NCBI RefSeq assembly: GCF_003666685.1
Contig: NZ_RCIZ01000016.1
Span: 1 to 63,677, forward strand
Direction: 5' to 3'
Length of the DNA: 63,677 bases
Source of the DNA: Mesorhizobium sp. YM1C-6-2
Lineage (GTDB): Bacteria; Pseudomonadota; Alphaproteobacteria; Rhizobiales; Rhizobiaceae
Shown here: positions 27,395 through 35,586 of the stretch, one piece after another
Layout: each line of letters begins with the position of its first letter
Numbering within the stretch: position 1 is the first letter of the stretch
Made by a program: the position numbers and the translations under genes
The notes under the pieces: model-generated
Told to the model about the DNA's origin: nothing
The model's database searches: none
Seen by the model: only the letters and a program-made list of their open reading frames with translations

Positions 27395-27698
27395 ATGGCT
27401 TGCCAAAAATTGCCCGTCACATTGCTGCTCGGCGACGGCCCGGGCGTTGAACTATCATGATTTTGGAAAAGCGCGAGGTTTTTGCGCGCGAAAAGAATCC
27501 CGGCTTCCGGCGGCGTCAGGCCGCCCGGACAACCGGGCCGGTAATTCGTATCGCCGCAAACGGCGTGCGCAGGAGATGCGTCATGGCCGCGCTTCTAGCG
27601 GAGGGCGCGCGGAGTGTCGAGCCCGCGAACCGATGGGACTTTTCGCTATGTGCCATTTGCGCATATATTCATGCGCAAGTGGCACAGGCACGGCGCGG
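27395..27698. other. Intergenic region between ileS and the toxin-antitoxin pair
   Basis: A 304-base stretch between divergent genes. Apart from the operator palindrome at 27649-27686 I see no open frame with coding character and no clear hairpin with T-run. It must hold the ileS promoter on the left side. Confidence 0.6.
27649..27686. promoter_or_regulatory. Palindromic operator of the Xre/RES toxin-antitoxin operon
   Basis: Two 16-base arms, TGTGCCATTTGCGCAT (27649-27664) and ATGCGCAAGTGGCACA (27671-27686), are inverted copies with one mismatch around a 6-base AT-rich spacer ATATTC. The right arm ends 12 bases before the antitoxin ATG. Such a dyad is the expected binding site of an autoregulating antitoxin. 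Confidence 0.75.
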
Positions 27699-28139
27699 AT
27701 GACTCGAAACAGGCGAACCAGGGACGAAGTCGACGCGGGCTCCTGGGAGCAGGCAGAGACCCCGCGCGGCTCGTTCCAGGAAATCGAACAGCTTACCGGC
27801 CAGCGGTTTCCGTTGCCGTATGCCAGCATCGATGAACTCAGGGCGCGCGGTTTCACCGGCGAGGAACTCTATGCGATCGTGGCGCCGCGCCGGACCTTGG
27901 CCCGCCGCAAGGAACGCGGCGAGGACCTGACCGTCGCCGAATCCGATCGCGTTCTGCGTATCCAGCATATTTCCGGCATGGCCGACCGTGTGTTCGGAAA
28001 CCACGAAAAGGCACAGCGCTGGCTCAGGGAAAGGAGTCGGGTGCTGAACGAGGTGCCTCTGGTGCTGCTGCAATCGGAGACAGGTGCGCGGCTGGTCGAG
28101 GAGGAGCTACATCGCATCGACTATGGCATCTACGTCTGA
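27699..28139 (+). CDS. Antitoxin of the Xre/MbcA/ParS family
   Basis: A 146-residue protein. The C-terminal part, ADRVFGNHEKAQRWLRERSRVLNEVPLVLLQSETGARLVEEELHRIDYG, is the MbcA/ParS/Xre antitoxin (DUF2384) toxin-binding region; the N-terminal half (FTGEELYAIVAPRRTLARRKERGEDLTVAESDRVLRI) carries the helix-turn-helix like DNA-binding domain of the Xre type. It should neutralise the RES toxin encoded two bases downstream and repress its own promoter through the palindrome at 27649-27686. GC and codon use look like the rest of the window. Confidence 0.9.
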   Translation: MTRNRRTRDEVDAGSWEQAETPRGSFQEIEQLTGQRFPLPYASIDELRARGFTGEELYAIVAPRRTLARRKERGEDLTVAESDRVLRIQHISGMADRVFGNHEKAQRWLRERSRVLNEVPLVLLQSETGARLVEEELHRIDYGIYV

Positions 28140-28141
28140 CG

Positions 28142-28576
28142 ATGCGGATTTGGCGGATTTCAAATTTCGCCGATTTGTCCGGGCGTGGCGGCATAGTCAG
28201 TGCTGGCCGATGGAATCCGAAAGCTACGCCGATGGTGTATTGTTCCGACCATCCGGCAACGGCGTTGCTTGAAATTCTCGTCCACATCGATGCCCACAAC
28301 CTGCCCCCGACCTATCAGCTTCTGGAGATCGAGGTTCCGGACTCCGTGTCGATCGCCAGCCCGGATTTGACCGCCAGCTGGCAAAGCGACCTGTCCGGCA
28401 CTCAGCAGCTCGGAGCTATGTTCGTTTCCGCCAATGCGACGGCAATCATGCGGGTGCCCTGCCTGATAGTGCCGTTTGCCAGCAACTATCTGCTCAACCC
28501 GGCCCTCCTCGAACGCGACGGCATCCGCATCGCCAGCGTCACGAGCCACCCGATAGACGCGCGGGTCTTGCCGTAG
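28142..28576 (+). CDS. RES-domain toxin
   Basis: A 144-residue RES family protein: MRIWRISNFADLSGRGG, the GRWN motif, YCSDHPATALLEILVH with the conserved Glu, and the Ser region FVSANATAIMRVPCLIVP. Characterised RES toxins degrade NAD+ with an ADP-ribosyltransferase-like fold. The gene starts two bases after the antitoxin stop; its stop is one base from the convergent mipA-like gene. All three name-giving residues appear to be present, so the toxin seems intact. Confidence 0.92.
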   Translation: MRIWRISNFADLSGRGGIVSAGRWNPKATPMVYCSDHPATALLEILVHIDAHNLPPTYQLLEIEVPDSVSIASPDLTASWQSDLSGTQQLGAMFVSANATAIMRVPCLIVPFASNYLLNPALLERDGIRIASVTSHPIDARVLP

Positions 28577-28577
28577 G

Positions 28578-29387
28578 CTACATTGTGAAGTCGAAGCGGT
28601 AGGCCGCGGAAACGCCGATCGTGAACTGGTTGGGCGAGCCGCGCTCCTTCACCAGGCTGGAATCGGCCGCTTCGCCCATCAGCCGGGAATATTCGCTGAA
28701 GACGCTCGTCGTCAGCCTGTCCGTCGTCTTCCAGTCGTAGGCTCCGCCGAAGCCTATCGATTTGATGCCGCCACCGTCCGGATCGTATTGCGACAGTCCC
28801 GATCTGGCCGATTCCTTGGCGTTCACGCCGTAGTAGCTGTCGAAATAGTCCTCAGACGCGAAGGATATGCGGGGGCCGCCCGACACACGCACCGACGGAG
28901 TTATGTCCTTGAAGGCATCGACCCTGATGTCGGCCACCACGCCGCTGTGCGACCTTATCCCCTGCCTCACCTCGCCGCGCACGCGCAGCCAGTCTGTCGG
29001 GTAGATCTCCGCGAAGCCGCCGGCCTCGCCGCCGAAGCGAACCGGGTCCAGACCCTTGAGATCGCCATCGGAATCGCGTTCGAAGATGATCTTGCCCGTC
29101 GCGCCGGCCCGCAGACGGCCATTGTCGTAGAGCGAGAAGGAGATGCCGTCATTGCGCGAGGTGAAACGCGCCTCCGGTCCGGCCTTTCCCAGCGAAATGA
29201 CCGGCGATACGCTGAACATGAGGTCCTTGGCGCCTTCGAAATCGGGCGCCACCATGCCGGTCGCTCCCACGATCAGCTTCCAGTCGCCGTGGACCCAGTC
29301 GAACAACCCGCCTTCGGCATGGGCACTGGCCGGCAGGGCAAGCATGACCGCGGCGGCGAGAATGGAAGTTGGGATGCGATTTGCCAT
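28578..29387 (-). CDS. MipA/OmpV family outer-membrane protein
   Basis: A 269-residue beta-barrel protein with a Sec signal (ILAAAVMLALPASAHA, cut after AHA). The mature part has alternating beta strands, for example DWKLIVGATGMVAPDFEGAKD and GGPRISFASEDYFDSYYGV, typical for MipA/OmpV, and ends with the outer-membrane signature YRFDF plus two residues. MipA was described as a scaffold linking murein enzymes; most homologues are uncharacterised. Convergent with the RES toxin and divergent from the HdeD-like gene. Confidence 0.85.
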   Translation of the reverse strand: MANRIPTSILAAAVMLALPASAHAEGGLFDWVHGDWKLIVGATGMVAPDFEGAKDLMFSVSPVISLGKAGPEARFTSRNDGISFSLYDNGRLRAGATGKIIFERDSDGDLKGLDPVRFGGEAGGFAEIYPTDWLRVRGEVRQGIRSHSGVVADIRVDAFKDITPSVRVSGGPRISFASEDYFDSYYGVNAKESARSGLSQYDPDGGGIKSIGFGGAYDWKTTDRLTTSVFSEYSRLMGEAADSSLVKERGSPNQFTIGVSAAYRFDFTM

Positions 29388-29587
29388 AAAACCCCGTTAG
29401 CACGGCTGACCGCGCCATGCCCCCTCAAATTCCTGTTTCAGCCGATTACGTAAAATTTGAATTAAATTCTCACAGCCTTTTCCGTTGCGTTATCGCACCG
29501 TGGACGCCGCAGCCGGGTGGAGGTACCATCCTTCCCGAACGGGTCCGCTTTTCGGGACCGCTCACGTTCAAAGGAGGGACCACGGTT

Positions 29588-30157
29588 ATGACTTTGACAC
29601 CGGATATGTCGCAGACGTTGAAGGAACATATCGGCGAGCTGCGCTCCAAATGGGGCTGGTTCGTCGCGCTCGGGATCGTCATGCTGATCGTCGGCGTGAT
29701 CGCGCTCGGCAACCTGCTGCTCGCCACCGTAGCCTCGGTCTATCTCGTCGGCTTCATGATGCTGATCGCCGGCGGCTTCGAGATTGTCCAAGCCTTCGGT
29801 GTGAAGAGCTGGGGCGGCTTCTTCTGGTGGCTGCTCGGCGGCCTGCTCTACGCGATCGGCGGCATCATCGCCTTCACCAATCCGCTGCTGGCGTCTGCCG
29901 TGCTTACCCTGCTCCTGGCAGCGAGCCTCGTCGCATCCGGCGTCGTGCGCGCCTGGATCGGCTACAAGCACTGGTCGGCGAAGGGCTCCGGCTGGATCAT
30001 CACCGCCGCGATCATCACCGCCCTTTGCGGCCTAGTCATCGCGATCGGCTGGCCCACCAACAGCCTGTGGGTGCTCGGCATGTTCCTGGCGATCGACATG
30101 ATCTTCCAGGGCTGGACGGCAATCGCCCTCGGCTTCGCGCTGAAAAGCGGCAGCTGA
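29588..30157 (+). CDS. HdeD/DUF308 family membrane protein
   Basis: A 189-residue inner-membrane protein with six hydrophobic segments, the pattern of the HdeD (DUF308) family: VALGIVMLIVGVIAL, VYLVGFMMLIAGGFEIVQAF, FFWWLLGGLLYAIGGII, a fourth around ASAVLTLLLAASLVASG, then two more. HdeD is tied to acid resistance in E. coli; its molecular role is unknown. A strong ribosome site AAAGGAGGG lies nine bases before ATG 29588. The region upstream (29420-29480) is AT-rich. Confidence 0.87.
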   Translation: MTLTPDMSQTLKEHIGELRSKWGWFVALGIVMLIVGVIALGNLLLATVASVYLVGFMMLIAGGFEIVQAFGVKSWGGFFWWLLGGLLYAIGGIIAFTNPLLASAVLTLLLAASLVASGVVRAWIGYKHWSAKGSGWIITAAIITALCGLVIAIGWPTNSLWVLGMFLAIDMIFQGWTAIALGFALKSGS

Positions 30158-30197
30158 CCCGGATCCTGGCGCTGGCCGGTCGCGTACTCGGGATTCC

Positions 30198-31181
30198 TTA
30201 GAACGCGATCCTGGCGTCCAGGTCCGACAGCGGCCTGACGCCTGCCAGCAGCGCCCTCGCCTCGGCCTCGTCGCGCTTCATCTGCGCGACGAGCGGATCG
30301 AGCCCGTCGAACTTTTCCTCGCCGCGCAGGAAACCGAAGAACGACACGCGGCAGGTTTCGCCGTAGAGATCGTCCGAGAAGTCGAACACGAAGGTTTCGA
30401 GCAGCGGCGCGCCGTCTGAGGTCACTGTCGGGCGCCGGCCAAAGCTCGCCACTCCGTCGTGCAGCGAGCCGTCCTCCCTGCGGAAGCGAACGGCGTAGAT
30501 GCCATGCCTCAGCGCCACGTCCGCCGGCAGCGTCATGTTCGCGGTCGGAAAGCCGAGCGTACGGCCGAGCTTCTGCCCGCCCGTCACCTCCGCCTGCACC
30601 GTGAAGCGGTAGCCGAGCAGCCCGGCCGCTTGCGCGACCTCGCCGTCCTCCAGCAGCCCGCGAATACGGCTCGAAGAGATGATCTCCGCGCTTTCGTCGC
30701 GAAAGGCGTCGACGAGCGACACGCCGAAGCCGTGCCTTTCGCCGCTTGCCATCAGGAAGGCGGGGCCGCCCTGCCTGTCCTTGCCGAAATGGAAGTCGAC
30801 CCCGGTCACGGCATGGCTGATGCCCAGCCGCTGCTCCAGCACGTCGATGACGAAGCTTTCCGCCGAATGGCCGGCAAACTCGCGGGTGAACGACTGTTCG
30901 ACCAGCGCGTCGAAGCCTAGTTCCGACAGAAGATTTGCCTTCATGGCCGACGGCGTCAGGATGAACAACGGCACGTCCGGCCTGAAAAACTTGCGTGGAT
31001 GCGGCTCGAAGGCCAGCACGAGCGCCGGCACGCCGCGCCGCTCCGCTTCCTCCAGCGCCCGCTCCAGCACGGCCTGGTGGCCTCGATGCACGCCATCGAA
31101 ATTGCCGATCGCCACGACGCCGCCGCGCAGGCTGGCGTCGAGCGTCGCATTTCCCGTTATGTGGCGAAACTGCTTGCCCAT
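30198..31181 (-). CDS. ribF: Bifunctional riboflavin kinase / FAD synthetase
   Basis: A 327-residue enzyme making FMN and FAD from riboflavin. The N-terminal nucleotidyltransferase domain shows AIGNFDGVHRGHQAVL (the HxGH-type motif) and HAVTGVDFHFGKDRQG, ISSSRIR; the C-terminal kinase domain shows LGFPTANM and HDGVASFGRRPTV. It is encoded behind the HAD hydrolase gene (10-base gap) and ends near the HdeD-like gene, convergent. Confidence 0.96.
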   Translation of the reverse strand: MGKQFRHITGNATLDASLRGGVVAIGNFDGVHRGHQAVLERALEEAERRGVPALVLAFEPHPRKFFRPDVPLFILTPSAMKANLLSELGFDALVEQSFTREFAGHSAESFVIDVLEQRLGISHAVTGVDFHFGKDRQGGPAFLMASGERHGFGVSLVDAFRDESAEIISSSRIRGLLEDGEVAQAAGLLGYRFTVQAEVTGGQKLGRTLGFPTANMTLPADVALRHGIYAVRFRREDGSLHDGVASFGRRPTVTSDGAPLLETFVFDFSDDLYGETCRVSFFGFLRGEEKFDGLDPLVAQMKRDEAEARALLAGVRPLSDLDARIAF

Positions 31182-31191
31182 CGGCGGCTCG

Positions 31192-32058
31192 TTATCGCAG
31201 CTTCGTCATCATCGCGACGGGATGATATCCGTGCCGGTCGAGGAAGGCCTGGAGCTTTTCAGGCTCCGGCTCGTCAGGATGGCCGTAGTCGCGGGCATGG
31301 ACGCCGCCGGAAATATAGAGCACGTCGACGCCGTTGTCCGACGCGCCCTTGATGTCGGTCAGCATGCCGTCGCCGATCGCCAGCGCCTCTTCGCGCCGCA
31401 ATTCGCGACCGAGCACGTCGGCTGCGGCCTTCAGCGCCGCCGCATAGATCGGGGCATACGGCTTTCCGGCGATCAGCGTACGGCCGCCGAGCTGGGCGTA
31501 GTCGCGGGCCAGCGCGCCGGCGCACCAGACGATCCTGTCGCCGCGCTCGACCACGATGTCGGGGTTCGCGCAGATCATCGGCAGGTTCCTCGCGCGCATG
31601 CGCCGCAGCATCTCGGCGTAGTCGTCCGGCGTCTCGATCTCGTCGTCGAAAAGACCGGTACAGACCACTGAACTGGCCTCGAATTCCTCGACGAGTTCGA
31701 CGTCCAGCCCGTCGAAGAGGGCGCCGTCGCGCTCCGGGCCGAGGTGGAAGATCCTGCGCGACCCGGCGCTGATCAGGTCGCGCGTCACGTCGCCCGAGGT
31801 CACAACGCGATCCCAGGCCGCATCCGGCACGCCGATCGTCTGGAACTGCGCGACCACCCCCTCATGCGGTCGCGGCGAGTTGGTGATCATCACCACCGCA
31901 ACTCCGCGCGCCCGCGCCGCCGCAAGCGCCTCCGCGGCAGCCTCGAAATAGCTGACGCCATTATGCAGCACGCCCCAGACATCGCACAGGATCGCCGCGT
32001 AGTTTCCGGTTATCTCGTCAAGCGACGTGATCGTCTTGGGCCTGTCTGCCATCACCAT
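31192..32058 (-). CDS. HAD-IIA family hydrolase (TIGR01459 type)
   Basis: A 288-residue sugar- or nucleotide-phosphatase-like HAD protein. Motif I is ILCDVWGVLHNG, with Asp nucleophile and the WGVLHNG form typical for the alphaproteobacterial TIGR01459 group; motif II VVMITNSPRPHEGV; motif III K in LIAGKPYAPIY; motif IV AIGDGMLTDIKGA. Substrate unknown. It lies directly before ribF as in other rhizobia. ATG at 32058 or 32052 may start it. Confidence 0.9.
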   Translation of the reverse strand: MVMADRPKTITSLDEITGNYAAILCDVWGVLHNGVSYFEAAAEALAAARARGVAVVMITNSPRPHEGVVAQFQTIGVPDAAWDRVVTSGDVTRDLISAGSRRIFHLGPERDGALFDGLDVELVEEFEASSVVCTGLFDDEIETPDDYAEMLRRMRARNLPMICANPDIVVERGDRIVWCAGALARDYAQLGGRTLIAGKPYAPIYAAALKAAADVLGRELRREEALAIGDGMLTDIKGASDNGVDVLYISGGVHARDYGHPDEPEPEKLQAFLDRHGYHPVAMMTKLR

Positions 32059-32208
32059 TATTCAACGATTTCGAGGGAACTCTGGACGGGCCACCGAATT
32101 AACCGAAGCTCTCCATCCTGTCACCCGGCTTTTGCCACCGAGGGGGCTGGACCGACCGAAAGGCGGAAAAGAGCGAGGCCATTGCGCTAGGACGTTTGGC
32201 GCAACATA

Positions 32209-33444
32209 ATGTTTTCAGGGGTCGTCGGTTCAAAAAAAATGCAGCGAATCTTGTTGGCCATCGGGGGCGCAGCTGCTTTCTGCGCGGCGGTAACCTTCCT
32301 GCTGCAGATCGCGATCGCGCGCGGCCTTCCGGCAACCGACATCGTGCTGGTCACTGCTTCGGCCACCCTGCTGCTGTCCCTCGTCGCCGCGGCCTTCTCT
32401 TTCCGCGCCTTCAATCATGCGAAATTGTTCGCTGCCGACCTTGAGCGGCTGACGCGCTCCATGGATGCCGCGATCAAGGACGTCGCGCTGCGCGGTGACC
32501 GCGAAGCGGCAAGGCACGAAGAACTCCACGCGGCCGTCTCGAACAGGCTGGACGCTCTTTCAGCCCGCATATCGCCGGCGGACGCCGATACGGACGAGCC
32601 TCACCCCGCTGTTGTCGCCGACACACCCGCCCCTGCCCGCAAGGGCCGTCAGGCGCCTGCCGAACCGCACGCTCCGGCTCCGACCGACGCGCCGGGCGTA
32701 GAGATTGCGCTGAGGCGCGTGATGGCGGGCGGACAGGCCGATCTCAGCCTGCAGCCCATCATCGCCGCCGGCCGTGGCGAGGCCGGCGGCTTCGAGGTGC
32801 ATTTTCATGTTCAGCCAGAAGAAGGGAAGCCTGTCGACATACGCCGCCTCGAGCAGCCGGTGGCGGATGTCGACCCCGCCGCCTTCGAGCGTCTCGCCGT
32901 CGTTTCGGCAGCCGAGGCGGCCAGGCGGCAGCTCGGCGACATCAGCGAGAAGATGCCGGCCCATGTCGCCGTATCCGACGCGCTCCTCGACGACGGGCTG
33001 GAATTCGCCACCGTGCTCGACATCTTCAAGCTGCATCCGGCGCTGGCGAAATCGGTCGTCGTGTCGCTGCCCTTCGAGGTGGTGGACTCGGGCCGGCATG
33101 CTGCGGCGCTCGAACTGCTCTCCGGCCTCGAAATACGCCTCGCCGTCGAGGACTGGCCGGGCTCGCGCCCCGGCCTGGACAAGCTGAAGGCATCCGGCGT
33201 CGGCGTCGTGAAGATCGCGGCCCAGCGACTGCTCGACCGCGTCAAGCTGCGCAAGGGGCAGCCGAACGGCGCCGCGCTCGTCGAGATCGCTGACGGCGCC
33301 GGCGTCGAGATCATCGCCACCGATGTCGCCAGCGAGGACGACGCCGTCAGCCTGATCGACATGGGCGTAGACCTGATGACCGGCGAGCGCCTCTCGGCGC
33401 CGCGCCGTCTCCGAACCGACGCCGTCGCCGGCAGACGTCTCTAG
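32209..33444 (+). CDS. Membrane-anchored protein with degenerate EAL domain
   Basis: A 411-residue protein. Two transmembrane segments (about residues 12-34 and 44-66) are followed by a coiled-coil stretch (70-118), a Pro/Ala-rich linker, and from about 165 an EAL-like domain. Catalytic residues are lost: FEVHFHV stands where xEALxR is expected, EDW where the DDFG aspartates belong. The end (GVEIIATDVASEDDAVSLIDMGVDLMTGERL) still follows the EAL pattern. It therefore cannot hydrolyse c-di-GMP and may be a sensor or adaptor. It precedes two TadG-like genes. ATG 32239 is an alternative start. Confidence 0.8.
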   Translation: MFSGVVGSKKMQRILLAIGGAAAFCAAVTFLLQIAIARGLPATDIVLVTASATLLLSLVAAAFSFRAFNHAKLFAADLERLTRSMDAAIKDVALRGDREAARHEELHAAVSNRLDALSARISPADADTDEPHPAVVADTPAPARKGRQAPAEPHAPAPTDAPGVEIALRRVMAGGQADLSLQPIIAAGRGEAGGFEVHFHVQPEEGKPVDIRRLEQPVADVDPAAFERLAVVSAAEAARRQLGDISEKMPAHVAVSDALLDDGLEFATVLDIFKLHPALAKSVVVSLPFEVVDSGRHAAALELLSGLEIRLAVEDWPGSRPGLDKLKASGVGVVKIAAQRLLDRVKLRKGQPNGAALVEIADGAGVEIIATDVASEDDAVSLIDMGVDLMTGERLSAPRRLRTDAVAGRRL

Positions 33445-33606
33445 AGCCGCCCCACCCTGGCGAAGGCCTTTGCCTGCCGCGGAAGCCGGTATGGTTAACG
33501 CACCTTCAAATGGCACGCTCATCTTGAAGGCATCTTGCACACCGGCAATTTAGGGATTTGTGGGAAAGTGCCCCGCTTACATCAGGGCAAGCAGGGGCGC
33601 TTGAAC

Positions 33607-35550
33607 ATGTTTCGCCGGTTTTTGAAGGATGTGCGCGGCAGCTACATGTTGCTGACGGCAATATCGATGGTGCCCATCATGGGCGCACTGGCCATCGCGA
33701 TCGACTACACCGAACTGTCGAGGCAGCGGGCGGCGACGATGAACGCGCTCGACGCGGCCGGCATCGCCACCGCCAGGCGCATCGCCGAAGGCGCCAACGA
33801 GACCGATGTGGTGGCTTACGCCAAGGATTTCTTCGAATCCAATCTCGGCGCCGTGAACCCCGCCAATACGACGCTGACGGTCGTCCTGCCCAACAACAAT
33901 TACGGCGGCGGCACGCTCAAGCTGTTTGCCGACCTCACCTACGACCCGACGTTCGTGCCCGTGGCGGCGATGCTGATGGGCAAAACCTCCACCTCGCCGA
34001 CGGTCGACTTCACCGCAGAGGCCGAAATCCGCCTCAAGAACACGCTCGAAGTGGCGCTCGTCCTCGATAATTCCGGCTCGATGGACGAATACGGCAAGGG
34101 CACGAACAAGAAGCGTATCGAACTCCTCCGACAGGCATCGAAGGAGTTGGTGGAGACGCTGGCCAAGCAGGCTTCGCAGATGAAGCAGGTCTCTAAGCCG
34201 GTCCAGTTCGCGCTCGTCCCCTTCTCGGCCTCGGTGAACATCGCGCCTTCCAGCGACGATCAGTCCTGGATGGACACAACCGGCATCTCGCCGATGCACC
34301 ATGAGAATTTCGACTGGTCGAAGATGACCGAGGCCGAAAAGGACCTTCTCGGCGACCGCTGGGCGCAGAAGGTCGGCGACGTCTGGTACAAGCGCGGCGC
34401 AGGCTGGGGCGAAAGCGAGAACCAGCCGCTGACCCGTTTCAGCCTCTACGCCGACATGCTGACCGAGACCGATCGTGAGGAAACGCCCGGAACCGGCGAG
34501 CGCGTCTGCGTCAGATGGAGAAACAATGGCAGCTGCCGGGAATACAAGGACTACACCTTCACAACCAGCAAATTCGCCTCATGGCAGGGCTGCGTCGAGG
34601 CGCGTCCCTACCCGTACAATACGGACGACACCACGCCGACCTCGGGCACCCCGGCAACGCTGTATGTACCGATGTTCGCTCCCGACGAAGCCGGTCACCG
34701 CTGGCGCGATACCGATCGTGACGGCAACGACGATCTGAATGACAACAGCTACGGCTATTCCAACAACTGGTGGGCGGACTGGGAAAATACCAACGCCCTG
34801 TCCCGCCAGAAGGACACCCGTAAATATTTCCGCGTCAAACCGTATGGCTCTTCCAGCGCGGGTTCCGGCTACGGTCCCAACTTCTCCTGCACGACGAGCC
34901 CGATCACGCCGCTCACCGACGTCACCGTCGAAGCCGGCAAGACGGCAATCACCACGGCCATCGACGCCATGAAGCCCACCGGCAACACCAACGTCCCCGA
35001 AGGGACCGTCTGGGGCTGGCGCGTCTTGTCGAGCAACGAGCCCTTCACCCAGGGCCGCGACAACAACGAGAAGGGCAACGACAAGGTCGTCATCGTGCTG
35101 ACGGACGGCGCCAACGTCTACGGCAACCAGGGCGGCGACGACAACGCCGGCAACAAGTCGACCTATGCCGCCTACGGCTATGCCGGGCAGAAATTCGCCG
35201 AAACCGAGCCGACGGGCCGGCTCTACAAGGGCACCAGCAGCGACGTCAGCAAGACCACCTACGGCTCGTCCAACTATCAGAAGGCGCTCGACGAGCGCAT
35301 GCGCGCCGTATGCGCGAACGCCAAGAATTCCAACATCCTGATGATGACGGTCGCCCTCGATCTCGACGAGACCAAGACCGCGGACAAGAAGCAGATCGCC
35401 GAAATGAAGAGCTGCGCATCGGATTCCCGCTTCCGCAAGGGCACCGACGGGCAGCCAGCCAAGCTTTTCTGGAACGCCACCGGCGCCACCCTGTCCACCG
35501 TGTTCAAGGAAATCGCCGACGAGCTCTCCAACCTGCGCATCGTCGGATAA
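33607..35550 (+). CDS. TadG-like pilus-associated protein with von Willebrand A domain (copy 1)
   Basis: A 647-residue protein. It starts with a TadE/TadG-like N-terminus (FLKDVRGSYMLLTAISMVPIM, one membrane segment) followed by a short Glu/Tyr-containing helix (IDYTELSRQRAATMNALDAAG). A VWA domain starts with MIDAS residues D154-x-S156-x-S158 in VLDNSGSMD; the later TDG motif is at residues 499-501. The 340 residues between are far more than the usual 110 or so, holding an insert with paired cysteines (VCVRWRNNGSC, WQGCVEARPYPYN). ATG 33607 is chosen with AGGGGCG upstream. Related to pilus assembly proteins of the tight-adherence system; no tad cluster is here. Confidence 0.85.
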   Translation: MFRRFLKDVRGSYMLLTAISMVPIMGALAIAIDYTELSRQRAATMNALDAAGIATARRIAEGANETDVVAYAKDFFESNLGAVNPANTTLTVVLPNNNYGGGTLKLFADLTYDPTFVPVAAMLMGKTSTSPTVDFTAEAEIRLKNTLEVALVLDNSGSMDEYGKGTNKKRIELLRQASKELVETLAKQASQMKQVSKPVQFALVPFSASVNIAPSSDDQSWMDTTGISPMHHENFDWSKMTEAEKDLLGDRWAQKVGDVWYKRGAGWGESENQPLTRFSLYADMLTETDREETPGTGERVCVRWRNNGSCREYKDYTFTTSKFASWQGCVEARPYPYNTDDTTPTSGTPATLYVPMFAPDEAGHRWRDTDRDGNDDLNDNSYGYSNNWWADWENTNALSRQKDTRKYFRVKPYGSSSAGSGYGPNFSCTTSPITPLTDVTVEAGKTAITTAIDAMKPTGNTNVPEGTVWGWRVLSSNEPFTQGRDNNEKGNDKVVIVLTDGANVYGNQGGDDNAGNKSTYAAYGYAGQKFAETEPTGRLYKGTSSDVSKTTYGSSNYQKALDERMRAVCANAKNSNILMMTVALDLDETKTADKKQIAEMKSCASDSRFRKGTDGQPAKLFWNATGATLSTVFKEIADELSNLRIVG

Positions 35551-35586
35551 CAGCAGCATGACGCCTGCGGCGGGGGCCGCCCGAGA

